Positions 17,273 through 24,925 of a DNA stretch of 64,000 nucleotides are shown one piece after another (position 1 is the stretch's first letter; every line of letters starts with the position of its first letter). Made by a program: the position numbers and the translations under genes. The notes beneath the pieces were generated by a model. It saw only the letters and a list, made by a program, of their open reading frames with translations. It was not told the origin of the DNA and did not search any database. This DNA is from Mesonia sediminis (GTDB lineage: Bacteria; Bacteroidota; Bacteroidia; Flavobacteriales; Flavobacteriaceae), in the NCBI RefSeq assembly GCF_042684705.1, contig NZ_JBHULZ010000023.1, forward strand, positions 124,001-188,000, in the 5' to 3' direction.

Positions 17273-18097
17273 TTATTCTTCAAGCATCGCTAAAAACTTG
17301 TCTAAATTTGGTAGAATAATAATTCTTGTTCTTCTGTTTTTCTCTCTACCATCACGAGTTGAATTATCTGCTAATGGTAAGTAACTACTGCGTCCTGCAG
17401 CGATTAGTTTTTTACCATCCACATTAAATTTGTCTTGAAGTAAACGCACAATAGAAGTAGATCTTCTAACACTTAAATCCCAATTGTCTTGTAAATAAGA
17501 TTCTTTTTTTATTGTTTGAGAATCAGTGTGGCCTTCAACCATAACTTCCATTGCTTCCTCAGAATTTACAACTTTTGCAATGCGTTTTAGTAGGGGGTAA
17601 GCCTTGGGGTTTACCCAGTAACTTCCACTTTTAAATAATAGCTTATCTGATATACTTATTTGTACAACCGTTTGATCTACATTAATATCAATATCGTCTT
17701 CCCCTCCGCCTAAATTCTTTTTAAGGTTGTGCGATATGGCTAAATTGATAGAATCTTCTAGCGTTTTTGCTTGAGCTAATTCTTTTGGATCAATTTGTTT
17801 TAAAGTAGAACGCATATTTTGTTTTGATTTTTCCGACATTACTGTTAGATCTTCAACAAAATCAAGTTTCTCTTCATTTTCTGCTTGCAGGCTATTGATC
17901 TTGGCGTAATAGCTATTTACCTTAGCTTCAATTTTTGCAAATTTGTTTTCACAGTCTTCTTTATCTACTCGAGTTTGCATTAAAGTACTCTTGGTCTCAT
18001 TTAATTCGGTTTCAATAGCTGTATACTTCTTTTTTGAAACACAAGAACTCATTAATAAAATAGAACTTAAACACGTAAAACTTAATAATTTTCTCAT
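17273..18097 (-). CDS. OmpA/MotB-domain lipoprotein with coiled coil
   Basis: This 274-residue envelope protein starts with a lipoprotein signal; the lipobox is M-S-S-C with Cys19. Residues 25-95 look like a coiled coil with regularly spaced Leu, Glu and Lys. The C-terminal OmpA domain (about 150-270) includes VMVEGHTDSQ, DLSVRRSTSIVRLLQ, AAGRSSYLP and NRRTRIIILP, the last carrying the Asn/Arg residues that bind diaminopimelate in peptidoglycan. It should tether the outer membrane (or its own lipid anchor) to the cell wall. The gene is alone on its strand with its own terminator. Similar proteins in flavobacteria are sometimes linked to gliding, but nothing here shows that. Confidence 0.9.
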   Translation of the reverse strand: MRKLLSFTCLSSILLMSSCVSKKKYTAIETELNETKSTLMQTRVDKEDCENKFAKIEAKVNSYYAKINSLQAENEEKLDFVEDLTVMSEKSKQNMRSTLKQIDPKELAQAKTLEDSINLAISHNLKKNLGGGEDDIDINVDQTVVQISISDKLLFKSGSYWVNPKAYPLLKRIAKVVNSEEAMEVMVEGHTDSQTIKKESYLQDNWDLSVRRSTSIVRLLQDKFNVDGKKLIAAGRSSYLPLADNSTRDGREKNRRTRIIILPNLDKFLAMLEE

Positions 18098-18250
18098 TGC
18101 TTTTATTTTTGGTTTTATAATTTAGATAACCCTTAAGTTATTAGAAACGTATTTTTAAACTGCTATAATTATGTTAAAACAAGAAAATAATTAATTTATT
18201 AAATTGGACTAATTTTTGATTATCTTTAGAATAATTTAAATTATTGTCTT

Positions 18251-18910
18251 ATGAGGATTTTTTTTGTATTGTGGTTTTTAAGTCTAACTTCGGTTTACGG
18301 CCAGTTTGATAACGAAAATACAGTGCGTTCTGGCGAATCACTTAATACTTCTTCAAAAAGCTTGAATACACGTGGTTTTAGTCGAAGTTCTCCTAGTTTA
18401 ACTAATCCTAATAATACTTTATATAAAAATACCCGTAAGAAATGGTTGCAGGATGAGACACCGCAATTTAGCATGGAGAAACAAGAGCAATTTATAGACC
18501 AAACCCAAAATTTTGATCCAAAATATCTGGCAAAACAGGAGGGAAGTAAAACTCCAGAGAAGTTTAAGAAAAATCAAAATTTCGGAGAATTTAAAAGTTC
18601 AGGTAAGTTTGTGAAGATAGTTTGTAGAGACCATATGGCAGTTGATGGCGATCAAGTACAAATAATTGTAAATGGAGAAATTCAAGTTCCTCGAATTACA
18701 TTACAAAGTAATTTTACAGAAGTACACGTAAGTTTAAAGCCAGGTTTTAATAAGATAGATATTTTAGCTTTAAATCAAGGATTATCTGGTCCCAACACCG
18801 CAGAATTTAGATTGTATAACGATCAAGGTGTGGTATTGTCAAAGAATATATGGAATTTAGCCACGGGTTTTAAGGCAACAATGATGGTAGTTAAAGAAGA
18901 TGAGCAATAG
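18251..18910 (+). CDS. Secreted conserved protein of unknown function
   Basis: I do not recognise this 219-residue protein. It has a typical signal peptide (MRIFFVLWFLSLTSVYG, then Gln), so it is exported. Residues 20-110 are Ser/Asn/Lys-rich and look disordered. The last 100 residues form a beta-rich domain with VKIVCRDHMAVDGDQVQI, VNGEIQVPRITL, VHVSLKPGFNKIDILALNQG and FRLYNDQG, which reads like a small Ig-like or jelly-roll sandwich. Its 3' end overlaps the next gene, a DUF4251 lipoprotein, by 11 bases, so the two are translationally coupled and probably act together at the cell surface or in the periplasm. Confidence 0.75.
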   Translation: MRIFFVLWFLSLTSVYGQFDNENTVRSGESLNTSSKSLNTRGFSRSSPSLTNPNNTLYKNTRKKWLQDETPQFSMEKQEQFIDQTQNFDPKYLAKQEGSKTPEKFKKNQNFGEFKSSGKFVKIVCRDHMAVDGDQVQIIVNGEIQVPRITLQSNFTEVHVSLKPGFNKIDILALNQGLSGPNTAEFRLYNDQGVVLSKNIWNLATGFKATMMVVKEDEQ

Positions 18911-19445
18911 AGATAAAATAAAGATATTTTTAGTATTTATGCCTTTTTTAGGAATAATTCTTTGGAGCTGTAATTCTTTAGATACTATTCCCAGTGAAAT
19001 TCCTAATCCTGTAAAAATTAACAATTTTACGGCACATATTAAAACCGTTAGACCAACGGCTAGTCAAGACTTACTGCAGGTTATGTCTAAAACTAATATG
19101 ATATCGCAAGGGCATACATCTAGTCGTATTGATGTGAGCCAAGACGATTATCAATTCGTTTTAAAAGATTCTATTGTTGAGATCAATTTACCTTATTTTG
19201 GCGAATCTCAACGAGCTTTACGCATAGGACAAAGTGGAATTTTGTTATCGGGTAATCCGAAAGATTTAGTAAAACGCTATTTTGAAGAAAAAAAACTAAC
19301 CCGCTACGAATTTACTTTAGAGGATGTAAAAAACAATGAAAGTTGGAACGCCAAACTAGAAGTGATAAATAACGGAACGGTACGATTATATTTATTTTCA
19401 AACCTAAGAAATCCGATAGGATATGAAGGAAGGCTGGTTGATTAA
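18900..19445 (+). CDS. DUF4251-like lipoprotein
   Basis: This 181-residue protein has a hydrophobic N-terminus ending in a lipobox-like L-W-S-C (Cys24), so it is likely a lipoprotein. The rest fits DUF4251, a Bacteroidota family of unknown function: DSIVEINLPYFGESQRA near residue 90-106, GILLSGNPKDL, and a C-terminal stretch ending YLFSNLRNPIGYEGRL. The characteristic LPYFG and the final aromatic-glycine strand are both visible. It overlaps the upstream secreted protein by 11 bases and is the second gene of that pair. The spacer after it (19446-19586) shows no terminator. Confidence 0.78.
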   Translation: MSNRDKIKIFLVFMPFLGIILWSCNSLDTIPSEIPNPVKINNFTAHIKTVRPTASQDLLQVMSKTNMISQGHTSSRIDVSQDDYQFVLKDSIVEINLPYFGESQRALRIGQSGILLSGNPKDLVKRYFEEKKLTRYEFTLEDVKNNESWNAKLEVINNGTVRLYLFSNLRNPIGYEGRLVD

Positions 19446-19586
19446 TCTTTTACTTTAGTTATTTTCTATTTTACATAATATAAATTATAAAGTTTTTTTA
19501 GCTTGAACAATTAGCAATTCCATCATAAATTTTAAGTATGAAATCTTTCAGTATGAGGTAAATCTACTAGATTTATAGAAAAAAAT

Positions 19587-19754
19587 ATGTTCGGATTATT
19601 TAAGAAAAAATCAGAAAAAGAAAAGCTACAGTCGCAATATGAAAAACTTATGGGCGAAGCACATAAGTTGGCTTCTACCAATAGGAAGTTAAGCGACGAA
19701 AAAACCTTTCAAGCTAATGAAGTTATGAAAAAATTAGAACAATTACAACAATAA
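19587..19754 (+). CDS. Lacal_2735-type microprotein
   Basis: A 55-residue frame from ATG to TAA. It reads MFGLFKKKSEKEKLQSQYEK, then a helix LMGEAHKLASTNRKLSDEK, then FQANEVMKKLEQLQQ. This is the pattern of the small flavobacterial Lacal_2735 family, which keeps an FGLF-KKK start and a helical body; function unknown. The N-terminus is amphipathic and basic and could sit on the membrane; the rest should be a coiled coil. It fills the only spacer longer than 300 bases in the window (19446-19762) and ends 8 bases before the convergent pldA stop. No clear -7 element is seen ahead of it. Confidence 0.8.
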   Translation: MFGLFKKKSEKEKLQSQYEKLMGEAHKLASTNRKLSDEKTFQANEVMKKLEQLQQ

Positions 19755-19762
19755 CGTATGAA

Positions 19763-20626
19763 TTAAAACCAATTGAATTCATTGCCCTTTATTACAAAGC
19801 CTATTCGTATCATGCTTTGAGAGCGTCTATAGTCTAATAAACTTTCGGCTTGACCTAAATACCATTCTACCATTAAAAATTGATTAGCAATATTTCGTTT
19901 GAACGGATTGAAATAAATTCTTGTTCTCAAAGATCCGTATTCAAAGTCAAGTCCTTTTCTAGCGCGCAGAGCTAAAGAAAGTTTGTTTGAAATTAATTTA
20001 TGCTCGAGGTTTATTTCACCCAATCCTACATAATCTAATAGATCTGGATTTCCTTCTTTACTAGCAAATGGCAGCCAAATTTTTAAACTTATGTTAGTTT
20101 GAGGTGACAATTGTGTTCTATAAGCTGCGCTTAGCCTATTCCAACTACGGCTATATATACTATCGCGACCATTTGACTCGTGCTCTAATGAAATACTTGC
20201 CACCCCTCGTAATTGTTCATTTTTATCAAATACAAATTTTCCTAGGCTTATAGAAGGGTGAAAATTCAAATCTCGAAAAGGAAAAGAATCTTCAAATATA
20301 TTCCAAAACGCTTTTTGTGTATAAGTCAATAAAACATACGTATCAAACGGTAAAGGCTCTTTGGTTAATATCTGTTTAAAGCTAACTTGATATTTTGCGT
20401 TTGATGTTTGGCTATTTATGTTTCTATTTGTGGGTCCTCCGACAATAAAGTAATTGTCTAAATGATTAGAAAAATAAGATATTTCTCTAATAGAATCATT
20501 TATTTGATCTCTTGTAAGTTTTTGTGCTTGTGTAAAATTAAATCCACTAAGGAGAATAAATAATGCAATAGTTTTTTTCAAAATTTTTAAAGTATAGATT
20601 AATGTTGCATTTTTTCGCCATAGCAT
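19763..20626 (-). CDS. pldA: Outer-membrane phospholipase A (OMPLA/PldA-like)
   Basis: OMPLA is a Ca2+-dependent outer-membrane barrel that hydrolyses phospholipids misplaced in the outer leaflet. The active-site strand LEHESNGRDS...SRSWNR is visible, with His149, Ser151 and Asn163, the same spacing as His142, Ser144 and Asn156 of E. coli OMPLA. The N-terminus carries a signal peptide ending FTQAQ. The ATG at 20626 lies inside upp (28-base overlap) and gives a long n-region; a TTG at 20581 would give an ideal 20-residue signal (MKKTIALFILLSGFNFTQAQ). I keep the ATG but the TTG is a serious alternative. It forms an operon with upp. Confidence 0.9.
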   Translation of the reverse strand: MLWRKNATLIYTLKILKKTIALFILLSGFNFTQAQKLTRDQINDSIREISYFSNHLDNYFIVGGPTNRNINSQTSNAKYQVSFKQILTKEPLPFDTYVLLTYTQKAFWNIFEDSFPFRDLNFHPSISLGKFVFDKNEQLRGVASISLEHESNGRDSIYSRSWNRLSAAYRTQLSPQTNISLKIWLPFASKEGNPDLLDYVGLGEINLEHKLISNKLSLALRARKGLDFEYGSLRTRIYFNPFKRNIANQFLMVEWYLGQAESLLDYRRSQSMIRIGFVIKGNEFNWF

Positions 20627-21255
20627 AAATCGCCTGCATCGCCAAGACCAGGAACTATGTATCCTTGATCATTTAATTTCTCATCAATTGTTGCAATCCA
20701 CAGGTGGGTATTGTTGGGGAACTCTTTTTGGAGTAGCTCTACTCCTGCTTTTGCGCCTATTACTGCTACTAAATGAATCTCTTTAGGATTACCCATTTGT
20801 TTTATGGCATTATACACATTAACAAAAGACCGACCGGTAGCTAACATAGGATCGGCAATAATTAAAGTCTTTTGATCAATTGCAGGTGAAGCCATATATT
20901 CTACCCGTATTTCAAAATCCGTTTGATTTAAGTGGTGTCTGTAAGCAGATATAAAGGAGTTTTCGGCTTTATCAAAATAATTTAATAAACCTTGATGAAG
21001 CGGAAGTCCAGCTCTTAAAATTGAACATACCACCAATTTATCTTTTAAAGCATTTACTTGTTTAGAACCTAAAGGAGTCTGAATTTCTTGATGAGTATAA
21101 TTTAGTTTCTTACTGAGTTCATAGCCTAGAATTTCACCTACTCGCTCAATATTTCTTCTAAAGCGCAAACTATCCTTTTGTATGTTTACGTCACGTAGCT
21201 CTGAAATAAAGGTGTTGAGTACGGAGTTTTTATCAAGTAAATGATGAATATGCAT
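20599..21255 (-). CDS. upp: Uracil phosphoribosyltransferase
   Basis: Upp converts uracil and PRPP to UMP in pyrimidine salvage, in the cytosol. The 218-residue protein shows the PRPP-binding strand-loop IIADPMLATGRS (about residues 132-143), the central SILRAGLPLHQGLL and the C-terminal uracil-binding GYIVPGLGDAGDLCYG. The length matches the bacterial enzyme. A TAATTTTG element on the same strand is 17 bases before the ATG. The pldA start lies inside the last codons of upp, so both are in one transcript. Confidence 0.95.
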   Translation of the reverse strand: MHIHHLLDKNSVLNTFISELRDVNIQKDSLRFRRNIERVGEILGYELSKKLNYTHQEIQTPLGSKQVNALKDKLVVCSILRAGLPLHQGLLNYFDKAENSFISAYRHHLNQTDFEIRVEYMASPAIDQKTLIIADPMLATGRSFVNVYNAIKQMGNPKEIHLVAVIGAKAGVELLQKEFPNNTHLWIATIDEKLNDQGYIVPGLGDAGDLCYGEKMQH

Positions 21256-21271
21256 AGTTTTACATTTTCTG

Positions 21272-21279
21272 CAAAATTA
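21272..21279 (-). promoter_or_regulatory. Candidate -7 element of upp-pldA
   Basis: TAATTTTG on the minus strand, an exact TAnnTTTG match, 17 bases before the upp ATG. No -33 TTTG lies at the right distance. Confidence 0.5.
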
Positions 21280-21328
21280 CAAAATAAATTGGCAGTGTGT
21301 TTTTACAAATTTGAATCCATGTATCTCT

Positions 21329-22378
21329 TTAATTTCTTAAGCTTTCGAGATCAATAACAAATCTATATTTTACATCGGCATTAATAACCCGCTCATAGGC
21401 TTCATTTATGTAGGGCATATCGATTAGTTCAATATCACTAACCACATTATGTTCACCACAAAAATCTAGCATTTCTTGTGTTTCTTTAATTCCACCAATA
21501 AGTGAGCCAGCTACACGTTTTCTACCCATTATTAAATTTCCTCCGTGAACGGGTTCTAGTGGTTCAATTGCACCCACCATTACCATAGTAGCGTCTATTT
21601 TTAGTAATTTGAGATACGGATTGATGTCGTGTTTTACTGGAATGGTGTTTAACAGTAAATCAAAACTATTGGCCATTGTTTCCATGGCTTGCTTATCTTT
21701 TGAAATTAAAACTTCATCGGCCCCAAGCCTTTTAGCATCCTGTGATTTGTTTGGTGAAGTGGTAACCATTACCACGTGGGCCCCCATTGCCTTTGCTAAT
21801 TTTATACCCATATGTCCTAATCCTCCTAAACCAATTACCCCTACTCGATCACCTTTTTTTACGTTCCAATGTTTAAGTGGTGAATAGGTAGTAATGCCTG
21901 CACATAATAAAGGTGCCACAGCTTTTAATTCTAAATTCTCAGGAATGCTTAAAACAAAATCTTCTTTGACCACAATCTTTTCTGAATAACCGCCAAAAGT
22001 ATGACCACCAAGTATTTGATCTTTACCATTATAAGTACCCACCATTCCTTTTTCGCAAAATTGTTCTAAATCTTTATTGCAGGCTTCACAATTCTGACAT
22101 GAATCTACCATGCAACCTACTCCTACTTTATCACCTTTCTTAAACTTTTTTACATCTTCACCAATAGCAATCACTTCTCCTACAATTTCATGTCCTGGAA
22201 CCACAGGATATTTAGATCCTTTCCAGTCATTTCTAACGGTATGAATATCACTATGACAGACACCGCAATATAAAATCTTAATTTTTACATCGTCGTGTTT
22301 TAAATCTCTTCTTTCAATTTCTAACAACTCTAAAGCAGCAGTTGGCGACTGTGCACCATAAGCTTTTACTATACTCAT
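21329..22378 (-). CDS. Zinc-dependent alcohol dehydrogenase (YahK/CAD-like)
   Basis: The 349-residue medium-chain dehydrogenase has the catalytic-zinc site CGVCHSD (about 36-42) with PGHEIVGEV, the structural-zinc cluster CMVDSCQNCEACNK...C, and the Rossmann motif GLGGLGHMGIKLA. VTTSPNKSQDAKRLGADE after it favours NADPH. It reduces aldehydes to alcohols; family relatives include YahK and cinnamyl-alcohol dehydrogenases. It is the last of three tightly spaced minus-strand genes (OYE, FAD amine oxidase, this one; gaps of 5 and 3 bases), so all three are one operon of small-molecule redox enzymes. Confidence 0.93.
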   Translation of the reverse strand: MSIVKAYGAQSPTAALELLEIERRDLKHDDVKIKILYCGVCHSDIHTVRNDWKGSKYPVVPGHEIVGEVIAIGEDVKKFKKGDKVGVGCMVDSCQNCEACNKDLEQFCEKGMVGTYNGKDQILGGHTFGGYSEKIVVKEDFVLSIPENLELKAVAPLLCAGITTYSPLKHWNVKKGDRVGVIGLGGLGHMGIKLAKAMGAHVVMVTTSPNKSQDAKRLGADEVLISKDKQAMETMANSFDLLLNTIPVKHDINPYLKLLKIDATMVMVGAIEPLEPVHGGNLIMGRKRVAGSLIGGIKETQEMLDFCGEHNVVSDIELIDMPYINEAYERVINADVKYRFVIDLESLRN

Positions 22379-22381
22379 AAT

Positions 22382-23629
22382 TTAATGATTTAATTTTTCT
22401 AATTCGATTATTCCCATTGCTGCCCGTTCTCCACTTAACATCGCTGCGTTTACAGATGCATTAAGCATTTGGTCTCCTGCCAAGAAAATACCATCTTTTA
22501 ATAAGGTTTCACTTGGCATAATATCATTTTCTACCGGTTGTAAAATGGGTAATGCCTTTGGTATATAAAAATGAGTCAGGAATTCTAGTTCTTGAATCCC
22601 TACATAACTCTTTAATTCTTTTCTAATTTTTTTAATTAATTCTTCTTGGTTAAAATCATGCTTTTTTACAACCGTAACCGATAGTAAGTATTGGCCTTCT
22701 TTCTTTGCTTTTTTTTCTTCTATAAATACAATATTATTTATGAGAGCATCTTTTTGAGGAAGTAGTCCAATAAAATTAGAATCTATCTTAATTTCTGGAG
22801 TGATAAAATATAAATTATCACAACAATGCCAGCTGGTTTTTTGATTTTTTAGGTTCGATACCAAATTATTGGCCTCGGTTGCAATAATCGTATAATCCGA
22901 ATGGATTGCTTTATCATTTTCAAGAAGAATCTTATCGCTTTTTACCTCTTTTACAGTTGTATTTAACCATATTTCGGTGTTTTTAAATTGACCTGCTAAA
23001 TGTTTAGGAAGTGTAGCTATCCCATTTTTAGGTATACTTACCTTACCCTCGGAAAACATTTTATAGATAAACTCAAACATTCTACTACTTGTTTTTAGTT
23101 CATCTTCTAAAAAAATACCACCAAAAAAAGGTATAAAAAAACTGTCAATTATAGCTTCTGAAAAACCGTAATCTTTTAAATAATCAATGGTTTTTAAATC
23201 TGGAGAATTAAAAATTTCTTCAATGCTTTTCTTTTTTAAAGATTGGCTGAGCTTAAAAATTTTTAATTTGTCCCTAATGCTGCCTATAGATGAGGATAAA
23301 GTTCTAAAAATAAGCTTTGGACTTCGTGTGAAGTCACCTAATACTTCCCATTTAGAATTTAAGTAAATGCTTGCGCCCGGTTCAAATGATTTCAGTTGCA
23401 ACTGATCCAATTTCGCATATTCTTGTAATTTTGGATAAGCTTCTAGTAACACTTGAAAACCAACATCCACCTGGTAACCTTTCACTTTCTTCGTTTGTAA
23501 ACGCCCCCCGATGTGATTATCTCTTTCAATAATTATAGGGTGGTAGCCAAATCTTTCTAAGACTATAGCTGCCACTAACCCGCTAAGACCCGCTCCTATA
23601 ATATGAATTTTCTTATCCGATTTTTCCAA
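22382..23629 (-). CDS. FAD-dependent amine oxidase/desaturase-like oxidoreductase, TTG start
   Basis: This 415-residue protein starts with a flavin-binding fold: HIIGAGLSGLVAAIVLERFGY (in parts: GAGLSG near 12-17), IIERDNHIGGRL, and a C-terminal FAD contact AGDQMLNASVNAAMLSGERAA. This two-part signature is shared by protoporphyrinogen oxidases, phytoene desaturases and monoamine oxidases. It lacks the longer carotenoid-desaturase sequence, so a substrate cannot be named. The frame offers no ATG before the conserved N-terminus; TTG at 23629 is the most likely start and lies 5 bases after the OYE stop. It is the middle gene of the redox operon. Confidence 0.88.
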   Translation of the reverse strand: MEKSDKKIHIIGAGLSGLVAAIVLERFGYHPIIIERDNHIGGRLQTKKVKGYQVDVGFQVLLEAYPKLQEYAKLDQLQLKSFEPGASIYLNSKWEVLGDFTRSPKLIFRTLSSSIGSIRDKLKIFKLSQSLKKKSIEEIFNSPDLKTIDYLKDYGFSEAIIDSFFIPFFGGIFLEDELKTSSRMFEFIYKMFSEGKVSIPKNGIATLPKHLAGQFKNTEIWLNTTVKEVKSDKILLENDKAIHSDYTIIATEANNLVSNLKNQKTSWHCCDNLYFITPEIKIDSNFIGLLPQKDALINNIVFIEEKKAKKEGQYLLSVTVVKKHDFNQEELIKKIRKELKSYVGIQELEFLTHFYIPKALPILQPVENDIMPSETLLKDGIFLAGDQMLNASVNAAMLSGERAAMGIIELEKLNH

Positions 23630-23634
23630 AATGG

Positions 23635-24750
23635 TTAGATTTTATTAAGAAAATGACTTTTTGACACAATTGGATAGTCTGTATATCCTAGTGAGCCTTG
23701 GGTATAAAAAGTTTCTTTATCCCAATCGGTTAGTGGAAGATTTTCTTTAAATCGCTCTACCAAGTCCGGGTTAGAAATAAAAGGTTTACCATAACAAATT
23801 AAATCGGCTAAATTCTTTTCTAAAAATTCATTACCTTTTTGCTGATCAAATCCTCCATTAATCATTAAATTACCTTGATATAGAGGCCGAAAATGTTCGG
23901 CGATGTTGGAAACCGCATAGGGTACTTTAGAAACATCTGTAAATGGCTCAGATAAATGAACGTAAGCCAGATCGTAATTGTTTAATCGTTTAATGATGTA
24001 CTCAAAGGTAGGAATTGTTTCTTCATCTATTTCAATTCCAAAAATGTTATGTGCGCTTGGGTTAAACCTTACCCCTACTCGCTTTTCGGGCACTTCTCGA
24101 ATGACAGCATCTAAAACTTCAAAGAAAAATCGTACGCGATTCTCGATACTTCCCCCGTATTGATCGTCACGAACATTGGAGCATTTATTAAAGAATTGCT
24201 GGAAAAGATAACCATTAGAAGAGTGAATTTCTATCCCATCGCAATTAGCTCGAAACGCATTTTTGGCCGCTTGAACAAAATCATTCTTAGTGCGTTCTAT
24301 ATCTTCTAGCGTCATAGCTTGTGGTGTAACGGTATCCTTCATTCCCTCCGGTGTGAATGATTGGGTATTAGGGTTAATTGCTGAAGGTGCTAAAGGCTTT
24401 TCACCGTTTAAAAAATCGGGATGAGAAATACGCCCTACGTGCCATAATTGCATGAAAAATACACCTTTAGCTTCGTGAATTTGATGGGTGACTTTTTGCC
24501 AGGCTTCTACTTGAGATTCATTGTAAATACCAGGTACATAAATATAGCCAGCCCCTTGGGGCGAGACATTAACCCCTTCAGAAATAATAAGACCTGCGCT
24601 AGCCCTCTGTTCGTAATATTTACCATGCAAGTCAGTTGTTGGAATTAAATTGCCATTATTAGCTCGACTTCTGGTCATTGGTGCCATTACCACTCGATTA
24701 GCCAATTGCAAGCCATTTAAATCAAAAGATTCTAGTATAGGTTGTTTCAT
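23635..24750 (-). CDS. Old Yellow Enzyme family alkene reductase
   Basis: A 371-residue FMN-dependent ene-reductase. It starts with FDLNGLQLANRVVMAPMTRSRA, the OYE N-terminus, and has the substrate-binding pair HSSNGYLFQQFF, then the loop DDQYGGSIENRVRF, and GVRFNPSAHN and MINGGFD for FMN binding. OYE enzymes reduce activated C=C bonds of enals, enones or nitro-esters using NADPH. The open frame extends 40 codons upstream, but those residues do not look like OYE, and ATG at 24750 sits just after a TACCTTTA promoter element, so I use this start. It leads the three-gene redox operon. Confidence 0.93.
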   Translation of the reverse strand: MKQPILESFDLNGLQLANRVVMAPMTRSRANNGNLIPTTDLHGKYYEQRASAGLIISEGVNVSPQGAGYIYVPGIYNESQVEAWQKVTHQIHEAKGVFFMQLWHVGRISHPDFLNGEKPLAPSAINPNTQSFTPEGMKDTVTPQAMTLEDIERTKNDFVQAAKNAFRANCDGIEIHSSNGYLFQQFFNKCSNVRDDQYGGSIENRVRFFFEVLDAVIREVPEKRVGVRFNPSAHNIFGIEIDEETIPTFEYIIKRLNNYDLAYVHLSEPFTDVSKVPYAVSNIAEHFRPLYQGNLMINGGFDQQKGNEFLEKNLADLICYGKPFISNPDLVERFKENLPLTDWDKETFYTQGSLGYTDYPIVSKSHFLNKI

Positions 24751-24767
24751 ATTCTTAAAATTTAGGC

Positions 24768-24795
24768 TAAAGGTACGAGGGCTTTCTGAGAACAA
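24768..24795 (-). promoter_or_regulatory. Candidate promoter of the OYE redox operon
   Basis: On the minus strand TTG (24795-24793), 17 bases, then TACCTTTA (24775-24768), 18 bases before the ATG. The last base of the -7 element departs from TAnnTTTG, but the position and the TTG spacing fit. Confidence 0.55.
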
Positions 24796-24925
24796 GGGCT
24801 TAAAAAACACTAAAATTAGCTTAAAATATCTATGTGATAATACAAGCAATTCTCTTATACAAAAGCCCAAGCTTTCTTTATATTTTATATTTATTCTTTT
24901 ATATTGCTAGTTAAAATAATTATAG

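Noticed and set aside
17943..18125. Plus-strand frame over the start of the OmpA lipoprotein gene
   Set aside because: It overlaps the signal peptide region antisense and has no sign of selection.
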